DNA of 64,000 nucleotides, from the NCBI GenBank assembly GCA_025174535.1, contig JALBUN010000003.1, forward strand, positions 62,001-126,000, written 5' to 3'. The stretch is from Cantharellus purpuraceus (lineage: Eukaryota > Basidiomycota > Agaricomycetes > Cantharellales > Hydnaceae). Of this stretch, positions 23,408-35,872 are shown in pieces (positions within the stretch are counted from its first letter, which is position 1; every line of letters begins with the position of its first letter). The translations under genes and the position numbers were made by a program. The notes beneath the pieces are model-generated. The model was not told the DNA's origin, ran no database searches, and saw nothing but the letters and a program-made list of their open reading frames with translations.

Positions 23408-25978
23408 TCACATCCGCTCCAGCGGCTTGATGCTCAATAAACGCATGGCAGCGCCAAGTACGTCCCGAGCACAGATGAACATAAACAACCTCGCTCGTGC
23501 CTTCTCAATGTCGGGCTCGCCTTTGACAGGTAACACTTCCCAAGCACCGCTGATCGCATGACTGAGCCTAATGAAATGAATGATCAGCGGACCAATATAG
23601 CAGCCAACACGGAGATGGTGGGGCCTACTTGAACATGAAGGTCACGACCCCGCTGGGCTCACGCGTTTTCATGGCGGTCTTCACAACGTCTGGATAGGAT
23701 GCTAGTAACAGTATGATCTCTCGTGCCTGGATATGGGATCGGGTCAGCGGCGTCTACATGACGTTGTGTCAAGATATCAACCTTTGGGTCCACAAGAAGA
23801 TCGGTATTGATTTGCTCCACAGGGGGAAGTGGGTAAAGTTGTGGGTTTCGTCGAGCCATAGATGATAGTCGCACGTGAGCATATTGTAGGTATGGTCCTG
23901 TGTCTCCTTCAAACGACTTCATTCGATCCCAATTGAATGTATAATTGTTGATCCTGCCAGGTCAGGTGGTCAGCTCGAGCTGCATTGGCAGAGAATGATA
24001 ACACGAGGACGCACCGCTTGGCCTGCATATCTTGGACTTTGATGGCGGTGATGCCAACCTCGCGACTTGTTCCTTCTGGGTCTTCGACAGCCGCGTATTT
24101 GTCCTCATTCTTGCGCATCTGATCATGCATGACCGATGCTGCCTCCCTGTCACGACCCAATGACGTCAGACGTGGGAATATGCCTGTTTCAGACTATGAC
24201 AGTGCTCACCGGATCAGATCACTCAATAATACGACTGTGCCTTTGCGAGTACTCATGCCCATCACCAGCCCATAGTTGACATGTTCAAGTCGGTCAGCCC
24301 AGTCGAAACCCATCAGGTCAAGGACCTTGAAGAACTGCTGCAGATGCATGTCCTGTTGGGCGCTAACCACGTAGATCATTTTGTCAAACTTGTACTCCTC
24401 GTACCGCTCGATAGCGCCCGCAATGTCTCGGGTCAAGTAGATCGACGTGCCATCTACATGGAATGTTCACCGCTTAACATGGACCCAAAAGTAGACCAAT
24501 TTACCTCTTTTTCGCAAGATAGCTTTGCCAAGCTTCCATTTTTCAAGATTGATCAGCTTGGCCCCATCAACGGTCTCTACCACACCAAGCTCCTCCCCAC
24601 GCGTAACGCATTTGTCTTGCCATGGCTTACCCACCTTACTCTCACCCCAGTACACATCGAATGAAACGTTGAGCGTGCTGTATTCCTGCTCATACTTTTT
24701 GAGAGATAGGTCACGGTATGTCCGCCATACAGATAGCGCCCCCTCATCACCTGCAACATAAATGGTATCAGGAGTGCCACAAAGGGAGTAACGGACTCAT
24801 GATACCTTCTTCCATACGTCTGAAGAACGCCTGAGCCTCGCTCTTGACTTTGGCACCCATCTCTTCCGACTGTCGAGCGTCAGCGTTGATTTTCACATAC
24901 ACGTCAAGAAGGTGCTTGATAGGATCTTTGGCTAATTCTTCTTGTGATCCATACTTCTGAAAACCGTAAGCGACGTAACCAAACTAGGATGACAAGTCAG
25001 TTAGATTGGAGTTTATATATGTGAACATATCGCGCCTGTGTACCCCAATCTCCCAGGTAGTTGATAGAAGTCACGTCCCAACCACAAGCACGGTGCAGAT
25101 TACACAGGAATTGGCCAATGATGGTTGATCGTAGGTGGCCAACATGAAATTCTTTTGCGATATTGGGAGAGGAGTATTCTGAGACGATTTACTTGAGTCA
25201 GGGGACAGAGAGATAGAAGCCAAGAGACAGAAGCCAAGATGGTCACATCGCTGCGGACGCGGAAGTTGAACTAATTACTTCACTATGACTCACCAATTAC
25301 GAGTTTCTTTCCCCGTCCACTTTCATTCCTGCCATACTCTGGTTCTCCAGAGGGACTCCGATTTGTTAATCCGTCGATTTGGCTGAGGACTTCCCGGTTC
25401 AGGGTAAGGGTATTAACCTGGAAGTGCAGGAAAGGTCCTGCCGCTGTGACTGATTCCACCCAATCATCTGCTTTAAACTAATGAAAAATGGAAGAAGAAT
25501 GAGTCGAATAATTCAATTTCTAGCATTCGACTCACGACATCGGTCACTTTTCGGGTCAAGTCGTCAGGCTTGCCCTTGAGCTTGAACCGCGGCATCGCAA
25601 CTGTAAAATCGGCACCCTTTTTCCCGTAATCAACAGCATCGTACACCTGGAAACTGATGAGCGTCCGGAAAGCTCCCATCTCAAGCTAATAACCTTTTCG
25701 AGGCTAAGCTCTGGATATGCGTCAACTACCCGCTGGGCAATGGATGTTCGAAAAACATCTAGAATGCATAGATTGGGATCTGTGATCCCTGGTATATGTG
25801 GCACGTTTGCAAGCTTCGATGTCGAAGGTTGGGCGCCGGAGTCTGCAGTCATTTTGCGTCGGAATATCCGTAGAGAAGACTGCACAGGAATGCAAGGACG
25901 CTGGTGGGATGATATAAAAGTAGTGCGATGAAAGCCTAAAAGCTTCTGAACAAACGCCACCGTTTTGTAAGTTTCCAA
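23408..25978 (-). CDS. arginyl-tRNA synthetase (class I)
   Basis: The minus-strand multi-exon gene ends at TGA 23410-23408 after IKPLERM, the usual ArgRS C-terminus. The class I signature appears as [14 protein letters not shown] (about 25090-25160), followed by [10 protein letters not shown]; the KMSK loop is represented by [10 protein letters not shown] (about 24230-24260). The anticodon-binding domain shows [11 protein letters not shown] (near 23900) and [18 protein letters not shown] across the last intron. It charges tRNA-Arg with arginine in the cytosol. Two starts are possible. ATG 25978 gives a 42-residue basic, serine-rich leader ([18 protein letters not shown]...) that looks like a mitochondrial presequence. 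ATG 25852 ([12 protein letters not shown]) gives the cytosolic form. One gene supplying both compartments is usual in fungi. It is a housekeeping anchor showing this is ordinary chromosome. Confidence 0.93.
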
Positions 25979-26012
25979 GCAGTTGGATGACTCGAGTTGG
26001 TCCTTGACTAGG

Positions 26013-26034
26013 GACGCGTGACAGACGCGTGACA
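26013..26034. promoter_or_regulatory. duplicated ACGCGT (MCB-like) element upstream of ArgRS
   Basis: The 11-mer GACGCGTGACA occurs twice without a gap, 35-56 bp before the distal ArgRS start codon. ACGCGT is the core of the yeast MluI cell-cycle box; whether the same factor reads it here is inference. Confidence 0.4.
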
Positions 26035-27356
26035 GGAAATTTTATTCTCGTACGTGCAACCATGCGCATGATTCGAAACTTGCTGCTCTAAACTTCTGTC
26101 CGAACTGGCGCACGAATTCCCATAGATCCACAGCCACCATGCATGCCAATACTTTCGTGTTGCCTATGCCTGGCTTTAACTTATTAGCAACAACCTGGAA
26201 GGTACACCGTGTATACCAAATGATATCCTCAATACACGAACTTCATGGTATATGTTCAATAGGTGGTGGCACGATAGTCTGCCAGTCCCAGAAGCCGCCA
26301 GTTCATTCTGCTAAGCTGGCCTGGTCAAGTCGATGGTCTGTGAGTGAGTTCAGGTGTTGCCTCTAGTCCTGCGTTACTTTGAAGGTGTCAGTCTGTGAGG
26401 GTGGATGTTCACGATGTTTGGCGCAGACTATAGAGGTATGGAAGCCCTATCGAATTGCTCATGTTGTCATAGCGAACACTGTAACATGGCATAGCTTAGT
26501 ACTTAGTGTGACAGGAGGAAACCACTTCAATCTATCATGCACCCTACTACCCATTCCAGCCCTTTAAGCTTCAACAGCAGATGTTGTTAATCCTTACTTT
26601 GCCTTGACGTAGCCCTTGGCGCCGACATGCACAGATTTGGCGTGGCGTTCAAGATGATTGTGCAGGTACTGAAGCGCTGATACGGCGTCACTTCAAGTGA
26701 CTGACAGCGACTCCATGGGGAAACACCCGATCTGCAGGACACCGTCAAACACCGGGGTAGAATGAAGGCTTGTAGAGATTCCTTTATCGTGTGTTGATAG
26801 CAGCAACCTGAAGATTGTCCCTGGACATAAATTAATCGTCCTTTTTTGGGATATTTCACTTATGGTGGCTGTTCATCGATCTAACCAGACTGTCAACGGT
26901 CTGGCTACTCTTTGGAAGACTGCCATCATAAGACAATTGGCAGGTCACTGTGCGTCTCCGAGTCTATAAATGCACAGTTTCGATTTCCTGCACTGTCAGG
27001 GTATTGATGAAAGGCGGTTGAAAGGCGTTCATAGGAGTTTCCGGGGGCAGTACAGGATTTTCGCAGTCACATGTGTGACGTCGTCATTGGACGCAGTACG
27101 TAGAAAGACATATAGATCGTCGCGTCAATCTTGGCTGCTTTCGTCTACTCAGACGGCACTCATTGTTTCACTGTAACCATCTAGGAAAACGGCTAGGGTG
27201 GTGAGTGAGGGCAATAGATCCCTTTTTATCATAAACTAAGCATTGCACATCGGATTCTACCTAGCACGTCCTGTATTTCCAATCGTTGTTTATCTCGTTG
27301 AGAACGAGCAGCCTTTCCATGCACCCCTGAAAGATATGCTCCCTGTCGTATCACCA
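26035..27356. other. region without a recognised gene
   Basis: Divergent gap between ArgRS and the GH47 gene. Open frames at 26139-26366 plus and 26587-26859 minus have no recognisable features. Confidence 0.45.
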
Positions 27357-29586
27357 ATGGAATTCAACATTCGACAATCTGGCCATCGACGCACACTGCT
27401 CAACCGTACATTAAAGACGAAGGCATCCCGTCTAGGAACTCTCAGCGCCTCCATCACTGTCCTTTTGGTGCTAGCCTTTTTGACCATATCTCCCAAACGC
27501 TTCCGCACCATATCCATTCAGAAAGACGCCGATATTCCCTTATATCGTATGCCAGAGCCGAAGTATTATGATGATGAACCCAAAGCACCTAATTGGGGAT
27601 ATCGTGAGAAAGCTGTCAAGGAGGCATTTTTGCACGCGTATCGAGCGTACGAAGACAATGCGTTTCCTGCGGATGAGGTGTGGCCACTTTCCCACCAGCC
27701 GCGGCAGAAGTCAGCACTAAATTATATTAGCAATGCCGCTGATACTCACATCTGAACCAGTTTCAATGGATGGGGTGTGTCAGTTGTTGATGCTATAGAC
27801 ACGATGCTCCTAATGGGCCTTAAACTCGAATTTGAGCGTGCTATCGTCCATGTTTCCACGATGAACTTCGATCTTCCTGAGGTACATGACTCTTGTCTTT
27901 GCAAGTTGCAACATTCAATAACTAAAGGAACAATATATGTTAGGGACAATTTGCGCATTTTTTTGAGACTACAATTCGTTATTTAGGTGGTCTTTTGTCT
28001 GCCCATGCCCTATCAAACGAGCCGATCCTCCTCAAGAAGGCCGATCAGCTGGGCAGTAAACTGCTTGCTGTGTTCGATACCCCAAGTGGTCTTCCCACAT
28101 ATGCCATTAACACTAAGAGGTGAGCAGACCACAAACCGGTGGAAAATATCGCTTGCATGTTTATGCATTATCTTTTGAGTGGTAAACAAAATGGTGGTGC
28201 TGGAAAGCCTCGCGTTCTTCTCGCCGAAATAGCATCTTGCCAATTAGAGTATAGATATCTCGCCCATCTGACGGGAAAGGCCGAATACTATCGAGCAGTC
28301 GAGAGGATAAACGCAGTGTTGCAGATGAGCCAGAATTTACGGAATGATTCGTTATGGGCCACACACTGGGAGACCCAGAACGGGACCCAAGTGAATAGTG
28401 CGTATCAAGCATTTGGTGGGCTACGTATCTGAGACTGGCTGCAGACCATATATCTGTTGGGGCCTGGGCTGACAGTGCCGTGCGTATCTTCGTCGCATTG
28501 TGCATCCTTGTCACGGAATTGATTTACTACACCGCCGATAGTATGAATATGTGCTCAAGCAATATCTACAGACCTCCAAATCTGAACTACGTTTCAAGAG
28601 GATGCGTAAGTCGACAGGAAGCGTAGATGTAGCCTCTCTCTTAACTGACAATGACTCGTTTGCAGATTTACGTGCCACCCGAGGTATCCTCGACACACTG
28701 CTCTATCTCTCCCCAACCCGGCAGCTTCTCTACGTTACAGACACTACAGGAGATTCCCCCTCCCGAAGATTCGAGCACCTTTCGTGTTTTTACCCAGGGC
28801 TTCTGGCCCTTGGTGCACACACACTCGCCGGTGACACGTCGCACCCTGAGATCTCCGAGCACGACTTGGCATTGCAGCGCTGGGCGGCGGAGGGTCTAGC
28901 TCATACCTGCTGGACCATGTACGGCGAGTCAGTGAGCGGCTTGGGACCAGAAGAAGCATTGTTTGCGTCGGCTGGCCTCCCAGTTGCACAGACCTTCACA
29001 GAGCGATGGATGAGCCATGTCAGAAACTGGGAAGCCCAAGGTAGCCCAGGAGGAAGGCCTCCTGGAGTTGCAAACCCAGCCGAGCTAGTAATGAAAGGCT
29101 CGGGAGTAGCTCGTGATTATGCCACGCGAAAGGGGCAGTATTTATTGAGGCCCGAGGTACATTCTTGATTTTTTAAGTTACTCATCTGACCTCTGGCAGA
29201 CAATTGAGTCAATATACTTGATGTGGAAGACCACAGGCGATGAAGTATGGCGGGAGCGTGGATGGACAGTGTTCAAGGCTATAGAGCGACATTGTCGTCT
29301 TCACATCGGATATGCCAGTATCGCTAGTGTTGATGAGCCCGATCCCAACCTCATCCGTAACAAACTGGATGACATGCCTAGGTATGCCAATTGCCTCACG
29401 CGTTCTTTTCTCTGCTCAACGCTACGCATTAGCTATGCTCTGGCAGAAACTTGGAAGTATCTGTACTTACTATTTAGCTCGGAGGATCCGTTACCTTTGG
29501 ACAAATGGGTATTTAACACTGAGGCACATCCACTTCCTGTTTTCGAATGGTACGAAACGGAGAAGAAGCAGTATGGCATCCGTTGA
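27357..29586 (+). CDS. glycoside hydrolase family 47 alpha-1,2-mannosidase
   Basis: Exon 1 runs 27357-27709, exon 2 27761-27881, and exon 3 begins at 27944; further exons join in phase to TGA 29584-29586. The protein is a type II membrane protein: a basic N-terminus, a single hydrophobic segment ([13 protein letters not shown]), then the lumenal catalytic barrel. GH47 marks are [29 protein letters not shown] with the acidic [38 protein letters not shown] and the C-terminal [10 protein letters not shown] threonine that binds calcium. It should trim mannose from N-glycans in the ER or Golgi; the Man8-type versus Golgi-type activity is not decided here. An alternative start at 27336 (MLPVVSP) would add seven residues. 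It is convergent with the GT90 gene, another secretory-pathway glycan enzyme. Confidence 0.9.
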
Positions 29587-29969
29587 CGTTTCGACTAGGA
29601 CGGACGTTCTTATATCCATAGAATAATTTATCGTATGCAGAGATATATACCTATTAGGGACATGTCACACTGTCGGCGTCCAACGAGGTGAACTTAATCC
29701 ATGTGCGTTGATGAGGGAATTCGACCAAGACCCCATCCCAATCAATTTGTTGCGGTTTGACATATGTCCTAAGTCTACTAATGTGACTGTTCACCTTCCA
29801 AGAACACGGCACTTTGTAATAAACGCAGTTTTCGTGTGTATGACTCTGAAGACCCCCCAGTATACGCTAATTATCAAGATGTCTAGACGGCTGTTCTCGA
29901 ATGGAATAGAAAGGTAGAATACTTCAAGTATATCATACAGGGCTTTTATTCGGCGAAGACCCCAAAACA
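29587..29969. other. convergent intergenic gap
   Basis: A 383-bp gap between the GH47 and GT90 stop codons; it holds only the two 3' flanks. Confidence 0.6.
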
Positions 29970-32302
29970 TTATATATGAAAGCTTGCTGCCTCTCTGTCA
30001 TCACTCCCCAATCTAATATACTCTAATACCAATCGATACAACTTCAAGTCCGTCAGAACGACCGACTGATTCAAAGGTATTGCGGGGACTCACATATCCC
30101 TCCATGTCTTCCCAACGCCAATATTTGCGCGCGTATTCGCTTGCATGGCGGCTTATCTTTTCCGCGACTTCGTCGTGTCCACCTACGCCCGTTTCTGGAT
30201 CGCCAAGGAAGAAAGCCATAACATTGTATATGTCAGAATAGTCCGATTGAATGGGCTGTGTCGTGATGTGAGTGAGGTTGTAGTGACTGAACCGAAATAA
30301 TGCGCACAATATAATGGTAATATGGCATTATCCTTGACGTCGCGTCACGTCAGGAAGTTAGCCCAAACATAATACGCAATTATGTGAGAGGTACCCACCG
30401 CTGCGTATACCATTCAGGATATGCCGACGCTTTGAGAATAACTCTAGGATCTGTGTTATCACTTGACCGCGCGAGTACAACATTCACTTACTGGCCCCAG
30501 CTAAGTTTATGTTGGAATTCTGCACTCCACTCATTGCCGTCTATTCATATAGGTCAGACGAGACTGCGATACACTGGGGAGAAGGTTGACATACCAACAT
30601 CGACGACGAATCTCTTCCGGCTATGTTTGTGGACCGGGAAAGGTTCCTTCCACATAGAAGCATTCTGCATTTCATCACAGATCCCCTGCTCCTTATTGCA
30701 TTGCACAGGTGACCCTGACACCCCAATATCCATCCACTTCTCGTTGAGCCACGCCTGCTCGTACCTCCTAGTCACCAACCCCTCCTTAGCGTCGCTATTT
30801 TCCATCAATACCTCGACCTCACCCCCAGGACTAACGCTGGGGCTAAAGGACAATGCCAGTTTTGCTCGAGCACCATCTCTCCAAGTAATTCCAGACTCGC
30901 GACTGGCAACCCCTTTGTGCCAAGCCCATCCGGTTACAGGTCCGCGCCAGAACAATTTGCCTACGTTTTCATCACGACGCTCCTCCCATTCATGGGGTGT
31001 GATAAGAAGGGTATCACGAAAATCCCAAGTACTTGTGGGGAAAAGTAAGCCCGAGTCAGGGCGTTGCTTTGAAAATACAAATTGCGGGACAAGTTTGAGC
31101 GGCCTAGCGGTGGGAGTGAAAAGAAGAGGTTGGGCACGATGAACACTAGCACTAGAGCACGGAGACATGTAGGTAAGAGGTGATGCAACAAACATAGCTA
31201 GATTAATCACAGTAGGTCAGAAATGTTCACATATGTCACATGCAAGGCATACTCACGTGCGCCCGAGGGTTCAGCAACGGTGAAAATAGGATCGTCAGGA
31301 AGGCAGACGTTTTTGAGGTCTCTGTGTGAATTTCGTTCAATGCTTTCAAAGTGCTTCAGCTCTTCCTCCGTAAAGTCTAAGTAAAACTCAGTAACAGTAA
31401 TTTGATATCAATGAGAGACCAAACATTCGCCACGTCTAGCCTTTACATCAGCCTCCCGCCGCATGTCTTCGCCGATCCACGTGTCACCACGGAGGCGATT
31501 ATATCCATGTATCGTAAGATCGGGCAGCTGACGCGAAAATCCCATCACCATGCTTGCCAACTGCCGCTCGTTTCCGTTCCACCAGTTTGGGCCGTACTGG
31601 TTGGTGTGGCCGTTTGTGATGTTGACGTGGAACCCAAAGGTTGGGTCGGAGATAGCATCTACACGCGATCGAAACATACTGGGGGAAAGCGCGAGAAAGG
31701 GCGTTATATCATAGTTGATTTGGTCATACTGTGAAAGCCAAAGAGTCAGCAACAGAATATGATAGTAGTGTAGAGTTAGATACAGACTTCATCGACTAAT
31801 TGGACATTGTGCTTCTGAGTAAAAGCCCACCTAGGTGTGACTGACTTCAAGGTGGTCCAACAGGTGGATCTTGAATTCACTCACCATGCATCGAAACCAG
31901 CAGGAGGTGGATACCCATTTCGTTTGATATACTCAGCGACAGCATCAGGCAGTGTCCTGCTTTGTCTTCAAAACTATCAAGGTTAACAGAGCTTGCTTGA
32001 CATGCTTGTGACACTATGACAAACCTGGCATGTAACTCATCCCATCGTCTCTCCGCATCTTCAACCAGCTCCCATAGGGGATGACGACCCGTCATGTTGA
32101 CCTCCAACAGGCCATCTTGCCTGATAGCATGTTTCGCCCATTGTTTCTCGCCCAGTATGATGTTCTTTATTGCCGCATAACCCCTATAGGAGTGCGCTTC
32201 GTAGTACTCTCTGAAGCTCCGATACCATACTCCTACAGAGAGTAGACCAAAGGCGATCAAGAACAGCTGAACCACCTTGGAGCGCAGAGTCAAGAGAGCC
32301 AT
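29970..32302 (-). CDS. GT90-type glycosyltransferase (CAP10/KDELC-like)
   Basis: The minus-strand multi-exon gene starts at ATG 32302 (MALLTLRSKVVQLFLIAFG, a signal anchor) and ends at TAA 29972-29970. The last intron is 30093-30042 and leads into LYRLVLEYIRLGSDDREA. Lumenal marks of the GT90 family are GKLFWRGPVTGWAW, KRFVVDVDGNEWSAEF rebuilt over an intron, VILKASAYPEWYTQRW, DYSDIYNVMAFF and YWRWEDMEGYLYRL. Cryptococcal CAP10 and animal POGLUT enzymes belong to this family and add xylose or glucose in the secretory pathway; a xylosyl- or glucosyltransferase acting on cell-wall or glycoprotein glycans is the best guess. An upstream in-frame ATG at 32389 would place 29 charged residues before the anchor, and I consider it less likely. 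Confidence 0.87.
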
Positions 32303-32902
32303 GGATTGCAAACTATAATACTCGGAACATTCCCTACTTAGCTTATCCTTCTTCCATCGGGTGCGTTCCTTAATTGTAGTGCCTTGCATCCGACGGGCGC
32401 CCCCACCGAAAACGGAGCTTGAACACTCTGTGGGCGCGTATCGATATCATTGGCTACCGTCCAACTCAGCTATCGTTTCTATGTACATACTCACATAGAT
32501 ATGAAAAGTTTCTGCGTGGGCCCCAAGACGAAGGGGTATGGAGAAGACCAACATATCAATTTCCCATTATAACACTGAGAAACATGAAGAGCGTCCGCTT
32601 AAATTACATGAACAGTATGTAAGTAACCATTCAACCAGGAGATCAATCTATTCAGCCTGTCGTTTCATCCGCTCTCTTTCCTCATCAACAGAGCATTTCT
32701 CCTCTGGCTTTGGTTTGTAACATATGTGATGATGCAAGGTTTGTGTAAGCTGACATCCAACGTCATTTTTCGTTGTCTTTTAACGCCAGTCCTAATAGTA
32801 TATAGGACTAGATTTACATGACAGCTGTATACCTCTATCTCCAAAACAAGTATATAAACCAATACTGTATAGCCCGTGCTATCTATGACATGTCGTCTGC
32901 GC
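32303..32902. other. intergenic region, no gene recognised
   Basis: A 600-bp gap between the GT90 start and the end of the P450 pseudogene; only short frames. Confidence 0.5.
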
Positions 32903-34772
32903 TCTATCCGGTCTCTCGGATCCTTACTTCTGCTTCCTTAGAGCACACCTGTATGGAGCAGGGAAATCGCTGTGGGTGTCTAAAAGCCTCAAGAAATCAG
33001 AGTCTTTCTTTGGCCATGAAAAATGCGCTCACAGGATGAAACGCTGATTCAAGGATAGTAGCGTAGAAAACATCGATTTCTTGACCCTCCTTGTCTTTGG
33101 CAGGTTTAGAGGTAAATACGGCAAGCATGCTCTCAATCTCCATCCAAAGCGAAGATTCAGCTAGGTCACGTCCTGGACACACTCTTCATAGGAAAGGGGA
33201 ACTGTGAGCGCATCATACAAGAGACGCAGTACCACATACCGCCGGCCAAACCCAAACGCCCCAGAGATTCCAGGGTCTAGCTCTTGTAACTTTCCTTCAC
33301 TTACCAAAAAATGCTCGGGACGAAATACAAATGGGTCAGGATATATCTTCCCGTCACATAGTATACCCCAGGCATTAGCAATTACAATCGAGCCTTTGGG
33401 AATTCTCCAGCCGCGCTTCCTCGGTCGTGGCATGAGGTATTCCGGTGGCTAGTGGAGGTAACCAGCGCATCCCTTCCTTCATTATGGCCCCAATATATGG
33501 AAGGTGGGGACGGTCATCATAGGTTGGAAGGCGAAATGTCGGGGAAGCCGGGGAGCCAAGTACAACATCAAGTTCAGCGTGGGCACGGGCCTGGATAAGA
33601 ATGAGCAAGAGAATACATGACTGAAGGACAGAGACGATAGTATCGGATGCAGCTAGAGTTAAGGTTATTCATTGAAAACGGAAGTTTCTAAGAAATTCTA
33701 ATAGTACCTATGTATATGGTTGCAGCAACCACCTTGATATCTTGAAGCAGGTGCATTTGGGAATCATCTGTCAGCTCGGCCAAAGCATTAGAGATAAATG
33801 AAGGCGGGGCAGTTCCAAGTTCCTTTAAAATAATACTTGTGACCCTACAACGAACAGTACTGAGGAGGATCACTCACTATCCGCGCCTTTCAAGTCCTCA
33901 AAGGGTATTCTTATAAGGTCCTGTGCTAACTTGCGTGTTTGCGCCGCAAACGCTTTAACATTTGTTTCAGGAAACCATGATGGAATGTAGTTGACTACGA
34001 GCAGCGAAAGCATCTATTAGCACATAAGTTAACTATTGGACTCACGCCACGATGAGACATTGACCAAGTAGCTCCCTGGACTAATACCTCGACTAATTTG
34101 GCTTAACATCCGATCGACAAGCTCGACCAAAGGGTCGTTCACCGGTTGTACCTCATAACCATAGGCAACGCCAAGAATGATGTTCGCAGCCGCATGCTTC
34201 AAGTGAGCCTTTAGCTCTGTCGGGTCATGCAGCAACGACCTCAGAAAAGTATGCGTCGTTGTGACTTGCTGCTGGAGGAACACGAGAGCAGTAGTGGGAT
34301 TGACGAACCGGGTAAAGAGACGACGCTGTCTTTTCCAGCTTGGTGTATACGCTTTAAGGCAAATGTCCAGTCTGCATCCATGCTATCCATTATGTGGAGG
34401 GTCTGTAACGCAAATGGCAGAAGCTTCAGAGACACATGCTTACAGGTTGCGCTCATGCATCATCGGCACGTAAGGCCGGGCAAGATAGCGGAGCGCTGCT
34501 CAACTCACTTGCAGCTTCGACAGAGTTGAGGACAGTGATATACTGGCCAAGAACGCTAACATGAACTACATCGCCGAATTCTTTTCCCCATCTTCTATAG
34601 GTTTCATACTCATGAGAGGCGGGTAAATCTAACACACTTCCCAGAAGCGGTAGAGGTCTGGGACCAGGTGGGAATGGCAATTTGGAACAGGAGGTGCTGT
34701 GCTGATGATAAAGATATATCATCCCTGCAATTACCAAAAAACAGCCAGGAGGATAGATTGGAGTTGAGACAT
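32903..34772 (-). pseudogene. cytochrome P450 pseudogene (dispersed third copy)
   Basis: It is homologous along its whole length to the intact gene at 5572-7484, including intron positions and the final exon (FPCSIQV, TAG near 32905-32903). Lesions relative to the intact copy include one base lost near the start (CCTGGCTG near 34745) and two losses of about 4 bases around 34480-34505. One base is missing in the C-helix exon, so SCTPSWKR becomes RIHQAGKD (near 34350). Motifs of the I-helix, ExxR (KEGMR), PERF-type (FRPEHF) and haem exon (VCPGRDLAESS) remain readable. Only about 20 bp of the duplicated flank is shared upstream, so it was copied separately from the tandem pair. Confidence 0.88.
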
Positions 34773-34925
34773 GCTGAATTGACCGATGATCTTGATGCTA
34801 TAAGTGTTTGGTGACGCTCCAGACGACTTGGTGACTTCAAGGGGTGGTGTCTAGCAAAAGCTGTCGCTGTAAGCTAAATGATAAGGAGAACCAGCAGGCA
34901 ACACCTCATCCATCATTACAGCTAT

Positions 34926-35872
34926 TAGGGCGTATATGGAACCAGCTTAAGCTGAGTTTCGCTAGCTATGATAGCCTTAGCAAAGGCTACAGTGGAGCGT
35001 TCGCAAGGCTCCGGTGAAGCTCCACAGTTGCTCCACACATGCCGCTTTGAAGCACTATTCAAAAAGAGTGTCTAACCTCACTCCCACGCTGAAGTGAAGC
35101 TGCCATAAACGATGAAGGTGCTCAGACACAGAGCAGAAGATTGTGAAAACCGGGGAGGTGGGTTTTGGAGGAGTGGCCAGGAGGGCTTCACGAACATTGG
35201 CCATAGTTGTCCATCGCAAGTCGCACCTACAAAGGGATGTCATGCCGTTCGGTCTGACAAGCTGCCGGTCCAGGCCTGGACCGTTGCTCCGCTTTGTGCT
35301 AACGTCAGATTAAGTTCAGACTATGGTGGCGAAAGATATGGGACGCGAAGAGGGACTATAACAGTTGTGCGGGGAGCAATCAACTGCTAAATTCAGTAGC
35401 TGCCTAGATGTATACTACAGAGCTCGCAGTTAATGTAGTTACACTAACAACTTAGGCAGGCGGAGGCTGGAGTTCAGCAGAAAGAGCGTGTATTAAATAC
35501 TAATGTGTTGGCAGAATACTACAGATTGCTTACCTGGAGTTCAGCAGAAAGAGCGTGAACTCCAGTAAGCGCTAGAAAATTGTTTATGGCCTGCCGAGTT
35601 GTGGACCCATAGGAGTCCACGTTGAGGGCGAGTCGTATGATCTTCGTCATACACATGTGAGAATGAAATGGGACGTACACCTTATATACCGCCAAGTCAG
35701 GTGGGCAAACTGAAACATAGATCGCCGTACTTGACCGCTATGCGTGTGTATTTGCGGCTGTTGAACTCTGTGGTACCAACATGCTTCCGTGTTCGTCGGC
35801 CTCGATACTCCAACAGGTGGAGCATCAAAAAGCTGCGTTTTCAGCTTAAGCTGGTTCCATATACGCCCTACT
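34926..35872. mobile_element. non-autonomous TIR DNA element with nested solo LTR
   Basis: The ends match the element at 4612: GGGCGTATATGGAACCAGCT on the left and its inverse near 35845-35871. The outer parts (34926-35329 and 35821-35872) align with the 455-bp sister copy; the middle 486 bp is a foreign insert described separately. No coding capacity of its own. Confidence 0.75.
35330..35815 (-). mobile_element. solo LTR (family S) inside the TIR element
   Basis: Read on the minus strand it begins TGTTGGAGTATCGAGG, a typical LTR start. It is flanked by GGTGG at 35325-35329 and 35816-35820, a 5-bp target duplication. It matches the 340-bp copy at 39258-39597 at both ends; the extra length comes from about 150 bp around 35455-35640. 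That extra part holds a 24-bp direct repeat (CTGGAGTTCAGCAGAAAGAG plus CGTG, at 35467 and 35537). A TATATA box lies near 35692. Confidence 0.7.

Noticed and set aside
30384..31142. 252-codon plus-strand open frame
   Set aside because: It is antisense to exons of the GT90 gene, whose motifs on the minus strand are clear and splice in phase.
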